A program made the position numbers and the translations under genes. Below, piece by piece: positions 44,261 through 56,511 of a DNA stretch of 64,000 nucleotides. Each line of letters starts with the position of its first letter. Position 1 is the first letter of the stretch. The stretch is from Torreya grandis (taxonomy: Eukaryota > Streptophyta > Pinopsida > Cupressales > Taxaceae): positions 1,085,501 through 1,149,500 of the forward strand of contig JARHVA010001738.1 in assembly GCA_037957365.1 (NCBI GenBank). The letters are read 5' to 3'. The notes under the pieces are model-generated. The model ran no database searches. It was given only the letters and a program-made list of their open reading frames with translations, and was not told the DNA's origin.

Positions 44261-45000
44261 CCCAAATTTTGCTACAAAAATAGCATCCTCTTAGAAGCTT
44301 CCCACATCAATCAGCTTCACATGACTACAAAGCAATAACAACATCCCCAAATAGACTTCCCACATTGATCACTCTACAAAAAAAAATGGCTGACAAACTA
44401 TTATGTCATGGACTTGCCTATAGTCATTCTCAGGGTCACCTATAAAAGGGGCAAAGTTATCCCTGCTAAAAAGGGTTATGCTATCCTCACATATCACATA
44501 ATCACACCTATTACCCCAAAATACCCAAGGGATTTTGAGCTCACTTAACATCAAGTGATTAGGGTACTTATCTAACAAAAACCAATGGTGAACGATGTAA
44601 TGCATGAACGGGGCTTTTGTTTTCAAAAACCCTATCCATGTTATCATTATGGTCCTTGTCAATGAAAGAGTAATGCGCCTTTCACTTCTTACACACCTTC
44701 GTCACATGCCAATTTATCTTTTAGGATGGAGTGTCTTAAAATTATATGCTCGCATATTGTCATCTCATAATTTTCACTATAAATTATGAACCTAACATTC
44801 AACTCAATTTTATCATTAAAAACATCACATGTTTTTGATAAAATACAACCAAAACATTTTCTAACCACTAACATAACATCATGATTTATTTAATGCAAAT
44901 ACCAATTTGTGTTATATAAATTACCATAGCCCATTCACATTAGTTTATATGGACAACAATACACATGGAAACTATCAACCAAACATAATTTATGTCAAGA

Positions 45001-45150
45001 ATATACCATCACCAATATGGAAACCTACTGAAGCATAAATAAACTCATTCCATTTTTAGCATACACCATCACCAATATGGAAAATTACTAAGGATGAAAA
45101 ACCACATAACCTATGTTACAGCATACACCATCACACAATATGGAAAAGGC
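45001..45150. repeat. 60-bp tandem repeat, three units
   Basis: ACCATCACCAATATGGAAA recurs at 45005 and 45065, and slightly altered at 45127, an exact 60-bp step between the first two. Confidence 0.7.
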
Positions 45151-45335
45151 TATAACATCATCATACACTCATCATTTCAATCATGTACCTCTTTGACTCG
45201 TCTTCCCTTTTAGGAGAACTACATTAGCCTGAGGCCCTTAAAACAAGGGCTATGTAGGTAGCACTCAGTTGACATGGGGTCTTCTAAGGTTAGCTCAGCC
45301 ATTCATTCGTTCATCTACCTAATGGACAAACTATC

Positions 45336-45385
45336 TAAACCCTAGGCTCACTGCCTACCCTAAACCCTAGGCTCACCGCCTATCC
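45336..45385. repeat. 26-bp tandem duplication
   Basis: Two copies of CTAAACCCTAGGCTCAC followed by GCCTA(C/T)CC. The CCCTA resembles telomere units only superficially. Confidence 0.7.
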
Positions 45386-46117
45386 ACGTAAAAACTGTCA
45401 ATGACCTAAAATATAGGTCTTCTCTAAAATTTCCCAAAATCATGACCAAACAACCAGCCTTGACACAGTAGAATTCACCTTAGACTTCTCATGGGGCACA
45501 TTGGAGATCACATACATCTCCCTAACCACAACAAACAACACTCAAAATCATTTATATCTTATCCTAACTCGACAAACAACCTCAGAGATCCTAACTATCT
45601 CCTCAAACCATGACCACTTTCGAGACAACTTTGCCTTGGTTTTTTTGATTGCATATGCTACCTCACAAATAGTTAGAAAATTGTACGTGCCCCTCACATC
45701 TATTATTAGATTGTGACCAAGTTGATCCCCAATATCTGTGACATTTTCATGTTTTCTAGGAGCACTTCCTAGCTCAGATACTTGGAACACGATGACCATT
45801 AAAGCTACAGCTTTGATCATTTTAACCCAATCAGCTACCACTAATAAGTTAAGGACCAGTTAATTCAATTTTAGTCCTCCTTGACCTTGCCTATGACAAT
45901 TTGACCTGCCTATCAAGTGAAGTGGTATACGCACAATCTTAACTATTGCAACGTTCATACTCCAACCTCATCCTACCCATCCACTGCCTATCAAATTAGC
46001 ACCCAATTTTAGATTACCTTCTCTCGATTCTTGCTTTGAGGGGGAATACCTCACCCCATACCTAGGGTAACCTACATCTATTTTTGTCTTGCAGTTCATT
46101 AAAACAAACCATAAGAC

Positions 46118-46130
46118 AAAAAGGGGAAAA
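46118..46130 (+). other. Polypurine tract of element D
   Basis: AAAAAGGGGAAAA directly precedes the 3' LTR start TGTAAACACC. Confidence 0.85.
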
Positions 46131-47465
46131 TGTAAACACCAATATCATGTCAACCGCCCTTGGTCCCCTTATAAATTTTAACACTCCTAACCCACACTTT
46201 CACACCTTATTAATTTAAAAACTACTTATTTTATATTAATTACCTCACCTTGGACACCTCACCTAGACACCTCACCCTAAGACCATTTCTTAGCCTATGA
46301 GTCAGCCTGAGACTAGGTCCTCCAAATCCTAACTACCCATGACCTATTCTCACCCCATCTTAACTCCTTAACCAACTCTCGTGCCTCATAATCCCTTATT
46401 TTCACCATTCTCTAATGAAAAAGGCACTTGGTGGGTGGAGAAATGGGCAAAGAGCTAAAAATAGCCCTTTTACCTATTCTCTCTCCACCAATGTTGGTCA
46501 ACCTAGGGTTGATGCTAATAGAATCATCGATGTTAGTTACATAAGCTAAGCTCTAACATTGAGCTAACCCCCACCTTTTCACACATTTATAGGCACACTA
46601 TGAGATTTCAAGCACCAAAACTTGACTATCATTCTCTTGGCTACCAAAGCTCTACATAAATCATTCCAAAGACTAAATTAAAAGATTTTATGAGGACCTT
46701 GAGCTATTAAATTGAAGAAATCTATATTCACTTCATTGGCTCACATCACCAGTCACATCAGCCACAATGGGAATCACTATTTTGACACCTTTGGTTCTTC
46801 ACCCTATAAAGCTAAGTACTTTGGTTTTCATTTCAGTGTTTTAGAATATATTGTTAATTACTTTTCATTAATATTTATAAATACTATTGAGAGGCCTAAC
46901 TTCTTTTGTGGAGGGGCTGAAAGGCCTTCCCCTTGTTCTCACCCCCCTTTCACACCATAATCCTCTACCTATACCCTTCCTCAAACCTCATTCACCTTCC
47001 CACAACCTTGCACCAACCTCTGAACTTCTAAAAACCCCTCTATCTATCCCAAAAATACTCTAAAAGCCATCCAAGGCCAACAAACCCAACTAAAATTAAC
47101 AAACCAACTGACGTCAACATCTACAACACCTTCAGCCAGACCAACATCGGTAGCCCAACCAACGTCGGCACCATTTACCCGACCAACCTCAGTAGACCCA
47201 CTGATGTCAGCCACTATGTTCTAAACTAGCAAACTAGAAAGCCATCCAGATAGCCCATCTAGACTAGACAAAACCTTCAGCCAGCCTTTTGTACCATTTT
47301 GAGATACATAGACTGCAAGGAACAGGTGTTTCCTCCACAGCCAAAGAAGAGATCCCACAAGGCTTTGATACGGTGCACACTAAATTTGGGTAACATCAAA
47401 CCCATAACCTCTTAACCTTAGTTTATTTCTCATTTGAATATAATTAGTGAAAATTTAGAGAAATA
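46131..47465 (+). repeat. 3' LTR of element D (1335 bp)
   Basis: Collinear with 36834-38154. It ends GAGAAATA, with the terminal CA changed to TA, followed by the target duplication AAGAA. Confidence 0.9.
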
Positions 47466-47470
47466 AAGAA
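47466..47470. other. Target site duplication of element D, right copy
   Basis: AAGAA, identical to 36829-36833. After this point element C resumes. Confidence 0.8.
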
Positions 47471-49131
47471 CCAAAAGATTTATTATTTAAGTGTCCTTTA
47501 GATATGCCAAGGTGATTTCAACATTTCTCAAGACACCTTCCTCATCTTTACAATAGTCAAGACATGAAGGAATGAGAGATAATATGTATAGTGGTGGATG
47601 ATAGGTAATAATAATGGATGGAGGGGATGGATAAGAAATGAATTGATGGATTTTTCCCCCAAGTTTTGAGGTATAATGTGTATAATATATTATTTTACCA
47701 TGACACCAAAACTTAGTTTTCATCATGGTAATTTCCCAAGGTGCCAAAAGACTAGTTTTCACCATTGGATGAATGTTTTGATTTCAATTTTTACTTTGAT
47801 TTTTTTTCTAAATTTTGTGATGGAATATCAATTTATTAGATGAGGGAAAGATGCAAGGGTAAACACTTAATGGATCATTTATCTAACACTTATTCTATAA
47901 AATTATGATTTCAAGATGATGTTACTACTATTGGATGTATTAGGGTCCATGTGAACTTCAATGATTCTTGATGGAGTCACCTCCCAATATCTAAATTAGG
48001 TGTCTTAATTTCCCCTAATAGAGATAATGTTACCTAGGAAGATAATGGGAGGTATTTATTTGATGGGATCTTGATAGGGATGTAATATACTATAATGGAT
48101 GGTAGGAATTAATGGGATTGTGGGTTCATGATAAGACAGGGTGATGGGTGATGGATTATTAGGACTAGCAATCATATACAACATTGGAGAAGTGGGACAT
48201 GATTCATTTGATTTGTGATAATTAAAAAAAGTCTTAAGGATATCAAAGACACTTTGAATTTATGATTCATCTTTGATCGAACACTTGATGGAAGATCAAT
48301 TGTGCTTGACATTATTTGGATGTTGACTGCTTCCTGGTGCTTAATTTTGGGCTTCATCAGAGGAGATTGATTTTTGACTTGATATATAGTGATTATTTTG
48401 ACTTTGATGGTCCCCTAGTGCTTGATATTGGGCTTCACTAAGGGAAGATATTCTTGGATTAGGTTGATGATTTTAGTCTTCTTGATTTTGACTGATAGGA
48501 TCAAGGATGATTTGATTATGATTTATGACTTCTTGAATATAGTTTTAGACCATTATATTTTTGGCACTTATATTACTTGGGAAAGAATCCAATGATGCAT
48601 GTTCCTATTTCTCCCTATCAAGGGAGATGATTAAATGATCACCAATAGGGATAAAAATGTCCATGATGGATGAAGATGGTGGTGAGGGTATTATGGGGTC
48701 AATGAGTGGTGATCCGGAAGAATAATATTCATAGAGATTCCTAAGAGACCCAATTTTTACATCAAAGAAAATCTCCTCAAGATTAGTAAAAGGATCACTA
48801 TGACTAGCTAGGAGAGATGCATTTAAAGTAGGAATAGATTGACTTTGACAATCTTCAATAGATAAATATTTAAAGAAATTATTTATGACTTCATCATCCT
48901 AATCAAGATGCAAAGATATACCTGGTGATGGATTAGTGGTATATAGATTAGTGGTTTCCTCATAAAGATAGGCATTATCATTAGTTGTTATAACATTAAT
49001 GAGGGATGATGCTTTTAATGAGGAATCTAATTATGATATAGGTGTTGAACATGATCCTGATGATAATAAGACTTGTGTTAGATCTGATGTACAAGATGTA
49101 TTTATACTAGTAGGATATTCATCATCCACAA
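47471..49131 (-). other. Element C internal DNA downstream of gag
   Basis: The minus strand shows many short frames of coding-like composition but no protease or reverse transcriptase motif that I can identify. It follows the gag remnant and would be expected to hold protease. Confidence 0.35.
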
Positions 49132-49641
49132 TTAACTTCTCAACAAGGAGTATTTGATTAAATGGTGGAGAGGGAGATGATGGATGGATGATAGGCCCAT
49201 GGAAAGAGTTATGAGAGATGGGAATATTATATTATGTGTAAGATACACATCTTTGATGTAATATTTGTGAAATATGGGGGGATAATGGAGGAGGGATGTG
49301 GTGTTTTGACCTTGGCCTAGAAAGGGATGGGCTTGATCTTGATTTGGAAGGAAATCTTGGAATTCTTCTTTTTGTTCACCCAAGGATTGAGACTCATCTA
49401 GTTTATCTTTGATTATTATGTCACCATGGTCGATGAGGTGTTAAACATAATATTTTAAAGGTCAACATTGATTAATGGTATGCCCCTAATCTTAGTGATA
49501 TGTATAAAATTAATCATCTTTATACAAACAGGGTTTAGTCTTGGTGAGATCAAGATGTCGAATAGGTAGATAGACCATCATGTTGGTGGTGACTAGTTGT
49601 TTGAAAAGGGAATCCAAGGATATAGGAAGGGGAGTATAATG
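49132..49641 (-). pseudogene. Gypsy-type gag C-terminus of element C, degraded
   Basis: In one minus-strand frame from about 49641, HYTPLPISLDSLFKQL is followed by a zinc-like box whose Tyr-x-Tyr-His and Gly-His-Thr-x-x-x-Cys spacing matches plant Gypsy gag, then PLKYYV and HLIDHGDIII, then a charged tail (EQKEEFQDFL). Five stops lie inside or beside the box. Four are TAA/TAG and one is TGA, and all can be explained by C-to-T changes at Gln or Arg codons. The same box type occurs in element D. Upstream sequence to 49908 is coding-like in other frames, then element E interrupts. Confidence 0.6.
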
Positions 49642-49959
49642 ACTTGATTCACTTTATGACATAGAGGTGAAAGTATTAGACTGGTGATTAGATGGTTGTT
49701 GACATGATTGGGTGGATGGACTAGATGTAGTTGACATGGCCAAGATTGGATTCCCTTTGCTAGTATGGGAAGGGTCAGTCGATGGTTTATTAATAAAAAA
49801 TGGAGGACTAGTACGGGACTCACATGAAGGGGATTGGATGGTAGGTGTAATGAGATGAAAGGGATCAACACCCTTAATAAGTGGAACACCCATCATAATG
49901 AACTTCAAGATGATCTAATCCTTATGGGTAGTTGTGTATTGGTCTATAAAGGTGGGGTA

Positions 49960-50271
49960 TATTGAGGATAGTATTTATGTCATGTATATTTGAGATATTT
50001 ACTAAGAGGAAAAAAATTATAGGTTAGTAGTTAGATAAATATATTATGTTAACAATATATTTATTATATAGTTTTTGGTTGGTTATTTGGTTGAGGGTTT
50101 ATAGGGATCTTGGGATCCCCACATATAGGATTTGCACTTCCCATACAATTAACTTGTAACCATATGAATAATATATAATAGTAGCATAATATTATTAGTC
50201 TGAAAAAAATATTTATTTATGTTCATCTGATCTTTCCATGTTCATTTATTAGAACTAAACCAGACTTATCA
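49960..50271 (+). repeat. 5' LTR of element E
   Basis: 312 bp, collinear with 52121-52431, including ATATATTTATTATATAG and GAGGGTTTATAGGGATC blocks. Confidence 0.8.
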
Positions 50272-50273
50272 TA

Positions 50274-50285
50274 TGGTATCAAAGC
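50274..50285 (+). other. Primer binding site of element E, tRNA-Met type
   Basis: TGGTATCAAAGC, one base from the canonical initiator-Met PBS TGGTATCAGAGC. Confidence 0.8.
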
Positions 50286-51800
50286 AATGTCTAATCCATA
50301 GTTCTAAATGGTATTGATAATTTAGTTTAGTAGTTGATAAAGATTAAGTGTAGAAAAGGAGGATGTGGTTGCACTATTTTATTCCATGCATCACTCAAAT
50401 TCATGTAGAGCCATTATATAATAGTCATGAGAGTCTTGAGTGGTTTGAAATCTTATGACCAAGAAGGAGACTTTCAATCTAAATATTTGGACCAGAGATC
50501 AAGCTAGGTTATATAAAGGAATAGTTTGATGTCTTTGTCATAATTTTATTTTTGAAGTCATCAGTTGTTATATTATTCATAGCTTGACACATTATATTAT
50601 TGAGTGTAATATTTGTAGAAGTGTACATTCTCATATTGATCAAATCTAAATAAGATTTTCATTCAAGTTTATTTGGATCTAATCTTCATCAGATATACAC
50701 TTAGATAAACTAGATCTCTAGAATCATGTGCCTTCATATCATAACTAAAATATCTTTGACCAATTTATATTTCATGCATCCATAGGCCTAGATATGCACA
50801 AATCTAACATGTGACTTTTATCCATATCCACCAATTTCTACTAGATTATTATCACCATGGAAGAATTTTGGGGTCAATAGACATCTCAAATATCAATTCC
50901 ATGAATGGATCAAGGAGATCAATATAATATGTGAGTAGATATGCAGATTTAACAAATTATCCAAGCTTGGTTTGCTCACCACATGCATTTCATCTAAACA
51001 TACAGTTTGTGATCTTGTTAGATTTTATTTCTAAAAGATCAAATATATTTGATTGGACTTTATTCTGATCCATTTTATACATGCAATATATTAATACCTA
51101 TTTTTCTCATAGCTCCTATCGTCACCCATTTTCCATAGCATTGAGCTTTTACCAAACTAACATCCTCCCTTCTTTGTTAGTTGTAGGTATCATAATTAAT
51201 AGTTTACATTAATTGATTTAGTCTGTCCATATCTTAAGTTTATATTTCTATATCTATGTCATGTCAATAATAGGTTAAGATTTTAAAATCTAGATATATT
51301 TAGTTTTTTTATTATTATAACTAGTCTTTACCAAAACAAAGCAATAATATATTTTGTCTTATTTGACCAAATGTGTGTTTAAATATGTATGTTAGATTAT
51401 TACACACACAATATTTTTTGGTGTTTTTGAAAATTTTATTTATGTTTAAAATGGTCTTTAGTCATAAATTTGAGTCATGGGTTCATTTTAAAGTGTGTTT
51501 AGTCTAGATTTGGCATTTATGTCAAAGTATGTCATTATAAGTAATCATGTCAGTAGAAATCAATAATTATTTCCAATATATTTTAGTATTATTTAGGTGA
51601 ATATTAGGGTCTTATTTAGGTGAAAAACTTTCATATTATTTTTACATATGCATTGTTGGTGTAAGCAGATGTCCTTAGTTCTACAAAATTGTGAGGAAGG
51701 CATATTGGTTAAAATGAGTAAGAGAAAAAAAATAATAAAGTAAAATAAAATAAAAATAACATTAAAATATACACCACATGAATATCATCCTTGACATCTA
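50286..51800. other. Internal DNA of element E, non-coding
   Basis: No open frame of note and no domain on either strand. Confidence 0.5.
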
Positions 51801-52115
51801 CCCCCTAGTTTTAACATGGGGAGAATGTATCCCTATGCTATAACTAACCCATACTCATGATCTCTCATAAAGGTTTTCAATGTGGAAAACCATTTGTAGT
51901 TGTGGTTGGTGGTTACCCACTAGAAAATTATTTACTGTTGTGGTTGCTAGTTACCCACTGGAAAACCATTTTTAGTCTTGTTTGATGGTTCATCACATTG
52001 AAAACCATCTATTGTCATGGTTATAGGTTTACCAAATTGAAAAAATCTATGAGGGATCATTAATATGGGTCTATTATAGTATAGGGATACATTCTCCCCA
52101 CGTTCACACTAGGGG
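51801..52115 (+). repeat. Long inverted repeat with a 39-bp tandem array in its loop
   Basis: Arm 51801-51881 pairs with 52036-52115: CCCCCTAG and GGGGAGAATGTATCCCTAT in the left arm answer ATAGGGATACATTCTCCCC and CTAGGGG in the right. About 80 bp pair with some mismatches. The loop (51882-52035) holds about four 38-39-bp units with GGTTGGTGGTTACCCACT and GAAAACCATT parts. The right arm ends at the polypurine tract. Confidence 0.75.
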
Positions 52116-52120
52116 TTAAA
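52109..52120 (+). other. Polypurine tract of element E
   Basis: CTAGGGGTTAAA directly before the 3' LTR. It is short and impure but correctly placed, and resembles 7764-7773 in context. Confidence 0.6.
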
Positions 52121-52431
52121 TGTTTAGGATACTATTCACATAGTGTAGATTTAAGGTATTTACTGAGAGTTAAATAGTTATAGGTTAGTAGTTATATGAA
52201 TATATTATGTTAAAAATATATTTATTATATAGTTTTTAGTTGGTTATTTGTTTGAGGGTTTATAGGGATCTCAGGATCCACACATATAAGATTTGCAGTT
52301 CCTATATAAGTTCCTTGTAACCATTCAAATAATATAGAATAACAACATAATATTATTTGTTTAATGAAATATTTCTCTATGTCCATCAGTCTATTTGTGT
52401 TCATTTATGTAGAATTAAAGTAGACTTATCA
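52121..52431 (+). repeat. 3' LTR of element E
   Basis: Starts TGTTTAGG and ends GACTTATCA; 311 bp. Confidence 0.8.
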
Positions 52432-54669
52432 TGGTCTAGCTCCATGATGATGGTTTAGGACTAATACTGAGATAGAATAAGGATTGGATGTGGCTTTTGC
52501 ATAAAGAGGTCTAAAGGACTGAGCTATTATGATTCAGTGATGATGGTTGAATGGATTAAAGACTAGGATCAGATTTTAAATTGATAGTACAATAGGTGAT
52601 AATGACCTATCTATAATTCCTAGGTGTCAAGCTAACAAAATGAATTATGGGTTGTGATGGGTGCCTTGATTCAAACTAGCAAGATAACAATATGATGGGT
52701 GCTAGTTATGAATAGGCAAGGATGATAGAGACTATATTAACAATGGGCTTGCTAGATTAAAATTTGAAAAAGTGATAAGATGCTAGTAGTATACTGACTA
52801 GGGTATGAGACCTGATCAAATGATGAATGATAGTAGATTGGGAAGATGTGGATGATAGGACTAGCTTAATACCTTATATTTATTTTCTCAAGATGGGATA
52901 TGACTACATGATGAACATGATTGGGATGATGGTATAAGGATAAGTATGATAATAGATGTTGATGAAATGATAAGGGATGAGATGGGGATGGTTTAGACCT
53001 GTATGTGACCTAAAGATCCAAATGGGATAAGATAGGATGACAATAGACTAGATGGGTGATGAGGGCAAGATCAAAACAAAAGGATAGGTTATAAATAGAG
53101 TCGACTTGATGTAGATGATGAGATGTGATTATGATATGTGATGGCATATGACAAATGAACTATAAGGATGTATAAGAGAATAAATTGTGTAAAAAACAAA
53201 ATATAGGTGATGGGCATGTGGTTAATGGTGAGTGGATAATGGTAGGACTAGGAGGAGAGTAACACAAAAGGACAATATGTACAAGATCATGTCTAAGATG
53301 TACAAGATGATATATTGGTGATGGGGGTGTGATTAATGATGAGTGGTTCTATTGATATAAGGGGATAAAAGGATGTACAATATTAACTATAAGAGATAAA
53401 GATAAGGATATAAAATATAATGGATAGGATATGTGGGTGACAAGGTGAGGATGACTAGATAAGATGAGATGGGATAGGACAAAGATTATATGTATAAAAA
53501 GATGATGATAAGGTAAGAATATACAAGATGAGTTTATGTAAGACCTAAATAGGTGTTTAAAAGTTTGGGTGAAAGGTTGACTTGGATCATAAATAGTACA
53601 AGTCTAACACAACACACATCTAATCAAAAAATCCAAAAAAAATTGATTAGTAAATTGATGGGTATGTAACCCAATGCCTACACCATCAAATGGATTTAGG
53701 GGTAAGCCTATAGGCTAATGACCCATTATAAAATCTACCTAACCCTCTTGACCTCTATTTCACATGATGGCTACTTTAGAGTTGATATTGACTCTTACAA
53801 TAGTACACTTATTATGATCAAAAGATCCTCTGCTAAGTTTGCATGGGATCTCTAAGTGCATCCCCTATATATGCGAAGATACAATTTGGCCCAATTCTAT
53901 ATAGGGTGTTATCTAATTCTTAATATATAGAGTTAACTCTTCCCATTAATAAATGACTTTTATGGGGTCAACCACTTAGCCTAATGACAATTGTACTAAT
54001 ATTCATACTCTACCAAAACATGGAGTTTTTATTAGTGCATGGTGGTGAAATACATGGTCATTATCCCCCTAAGATTATTTCAAGTGCATTGGTGTTAATT
54101 TTACATAATGTTACCCCTATAAAATAAAATGGGAGGGTTTATATGTGGTTTTTGATCCCCTAAGATTCACCACAAGAATGTAAGGAGGAGAGCATACACC
54201 AACCATAGCCCTAGGAAACAAACAAGTAAACCAAAAAGATTAATTAATTGATTATATTAAGATGTGTGATATATTTATGATTTAAAGAAAGATAGATTAG
54301 AATATACAAGAAAATATATACAAGGTAATCATTTAAATGATTTTTAAATTTCCCAAAAGATTATTTGATAAGGTATCCTACAATAACATGGGTTAGTAGT
54401 TTAATGAGGGCACTCAAAAGAAGGGTCCTACAACACAAGAACTAGTAGTCTAATGAGGGCACTCAAAAGAGGGATCCTATAACACAAAGATTAGTAGTTT
54501 CAATAAATCACTCTTGAGGGGTAACCTATAAAACAAAATTTTAAACCAAAAATATGACCTACAAAAATATTGTGTTATTAAGATAGAATATTTAACTAAA
54601 TTTAATCCTACAAAAAACATGTTAGTCCAACTAGCCTTAATAAAACATCTTAAAAAACATGAGTTAAAA
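52432..54669. other. Element C internal DNA upstream of gag remnant
   Basis: Plus strand GATG-rich up to about 53560, then AT-rich. No recognisable gag N-terminus on the minus strand. A 55-bp repeat (CACTCAAAAGAAGGGTCCTA and its near copy CACTCAAAAGAGGGATCCTA) lies at about 54410-54490. Confidence 0.4.
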
Positions 54670-55320
54670 TTGCTCAAGATGAGTCAGGTCAGACTGAGGA
54701 GTCAAGTTAGGATAGGTAAGTCAACTTAGGATAAGAGGAGTTAGGTCATGCTGGGATGAGTAAGGTTAAGTTAGGTGAGTTAGGTCAGGAAGAGTCAGGT
54801 TGGTTTAGGTGAGTCAGGTCAAGCTAGGATGAGTCAGGTTGGGATGAGTCAGTTGGTCTAGGTGAGTTGGTTCAGGCTAGGATGAGTCTAGTCAGGATGG
54901 TCAAGTTAGGCCACAATGAGTCAGGCCAAGATGGTTATTTTAAGTTAGGATTGTTAGGTTAGGATGAGTCAAGTTGGTCTAGGTGATTTGGGTTAGGTTG
55001 GGTGAGTCAAGTCAGGTTAGGGATGAGTTAGGTTGGATTAGGTGAGTCGAGTTGGATTGGGGATGAGTTAAGTTAGGATGGGTGAGTCAATTAGGTTGGG
55101 CTTATCGATTCAGACTAGGATGAGTCATATTAGACTAGGTGAGTTAGGCTAGGATGAGTCAAGTCAAGAAGAGATAGGTTAGGATGAGTCAAATTGGGAT
55201 GGTTGAGTTAGGTCAGGGTGGTCGATTGAATTTAGGGTGGTCAAGTCAAGCTAAGATGTTTGAGTTGGGTCAGGGTGGTCAAGTTGGGCCAAGATTGTTG
55301 AGTTGGGTTAGAAACATGAA
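54670..55320. repeat. TGAGTCA-rich minisatellite in the leader of element C
   Basis: About 650 bp of short imperfect units built from GGATGAGTCAGGTTAG and GGTGAGTCAGGTC. I count at least ten perfect TGAGTCA heptamers, with TGAGTTA variants between them. Strand composition is strongly skewed (G and T on plus). It lies between the PBS/5' LTR of C and the gag side of C. No long frame crosses it. Confidence 0.8.
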
Positions 55321-55636
55321 AAACTATGAGTTAACTAGGAAAAATCATAACTAGCCTTACAAAATCATGATTTACAAGTTGTAGTATTATCAAAAAGCTA
55401 GAAACTATCACATCTAAAGCAAATGGTTAGCAGTCATGTCTAGAAATTAAGACAAAATCATGGAAAATGAGATAAAGTCATGAATAAATAGTAAAATGCC
55501 ATGAATATTAATGTGAAACTATGAATTTTTCCTATATACACAAAATTCTCAAAAATCTAATATTTGTCTCCTACCAGTTAATCTTGCAAGCTACCAAAAA
55601 GATTTCTAACAAAAAATGGTTAAATTGGGAGCAAAT

Positions 55637-55654
55637 ATCCCACCATGGTCACCA
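55637..55654 (-). other. PBS-like site of element C
   Basis: Minus strand TGGTGACCATGGTGGGAT, 3 nt from the LTR end at 55658. It has the TGG start, the right spacing and the same final GTGGGA block as the PBS of B and D, but no tRNA match that I can name. Confidence 0.45.
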
Positions 55655-55657
55655 AAA

Positions 55658-56504
55658 TGTAAAGATATTTTTTAGCAATATGGATTTAAGATCATGCAGC
55701 TAATCTAAAATACATTCAAACATCAAACTACCTAAGTAAGATTTATAGCCATTAATACAAAATTCAATGGATGAAATCATAATTCAAACTAGCACTATTA
55801 TCCTAAAGCTAAGTTCTCCAAAACATGATTAAATGGATGCAAGAAAACAAGAGGATTGAAATTGGATTGATATAACTTGACTCAAATTTGTGACATTATG
55901 ATGCCATGATTGAGGATTTTGGATGCTTGTGATTGAAGTATCCTATTGACATTGACATGTTACTCCTTTGTTCATTAGCTCAATGAAGGAGAAGAGATAT
56001 TTAGATATATTTTTGAGGGATTGATCAATGGTGAAATTTTCAAGATAGCTTGTGGATATCAATGGATGAGGATTTTTTAAGGAATTTAAAATTCCTTGGA
56101 GGAGTAAAGAGGAGACAAGACCTCTAGAATCTATTTGAGAGGGTTAAACATGATTAGAGATGGATTAGATAGGTGTTTAGGGGATTGTAGAGAATGAAAG
56201 GGTGTAGGAAATCCTAGGGATAGGCCTAATATGTGGGTAGGTGGGTCATGGGAATTTAAAATTACCAAATAATAGGTAAGTGTGGATTAGGATAGAATAA
56301 AGAGATGACTAAGTGAATTAATGATGAATTGGGATAAGACTATGGTTTAGTATATGAAGAATAATGAAGGGGTTCATTAGATAAATGATTAGAAGGGGGA
56401 TAAATTAGTGAGATTGAAGGGTATAAATTATATAAGCAAAATTATTGTTGACTAATAGGAATATTAGTGATAGTAATATAAGTGAGCGAATCTAGATGAA
56501 TATA
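55658..56504 (-). repeat. 5' LTR of element C (847 bp)
   Basis: Starts TGTAAAGATA; collinear with 33628-34461 with many substitutions. Followed after one base by the hexamer TAACTA. Confidence 0.75.
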
Positions 56505-56511
56505 GTAACTA

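Larger units (their letters stand above)
43866..46117 (+). other. 3' internal region of element D, non-coding
   Basis: About 2.25 kb between the integrase end and the polypurine tract without a recognised domain. It contains short tandem repeats at 44136-44260, 45001-45150 and 45336-45385. Confidence 0.5.
36834..47465 (+). mobile_element. Ty3/Gypsy retrotransposon derivative (element D), nested in C
   Basis: LTRs at 36834-38154 and 46131-47465, perfect target duplication AAGAA, PBS at 38158-38175 and polypurine tract at 46118-46130 define the full element, 10.6 kb. The polyprotein has gag and the ends of integrase in Gypsy order, but protease, reverse transcriptase, RNase H and the integrase core are absent. 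It therefore needed proteins in trans to move. It interrupts element C, so it is younger than C. Confidence 0.9.
49960..52431 (+). mobile_element. Short non-autonomous LTR element (element E), nested in C
   Basis: Two LTRs of about 312 bp flank 1.85 kb without coding capacity. PBS TGGTATCAAAGC at 50274, three bases inside the LTR, and a polypurine tract at 52109-52120 complete the structure. Left LTR starts TATTGAGGATA (TG decayed) and right starts TGTTTAGGATA; both end CTTATCA. No clear target duplication remains. With no proteins it must have used the machinery of another element. Superfamily cannot be told from sequence. Confidence 0.75.
33628..56504 (-). mobile_element. Old Gypsy-like LTR retrotransposon (element C) hosting D and E
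   Basis: Direct repeats at 33628-34461 and 55658-56504 flank 21.2 kb. After removing nested elements D and E, about 8.1 kb of its own internal DNA remains. Matching hexamers TAACTA lie on both sides. A polypurine tract lies at 34462-34475 and a PBS-like site at 55637-55654, both on the minus strand and both where they should be. A gag remnant with a Gypsy-type zinc box is at 49132-49641. I could not find reverse transcriptase or integrase motifs; they are deleted or too decayed to read. LTR divergence is clearly higher than in A or D, so it is the oldest layer. Confidence 0.75.

Noticed and set aside
45336..45385. Telomere-like CCCTAAA blocks
   Set aside because: Only two CTAAACCCTAGG copies in a 26-bp duplication; not a run of telomere units.
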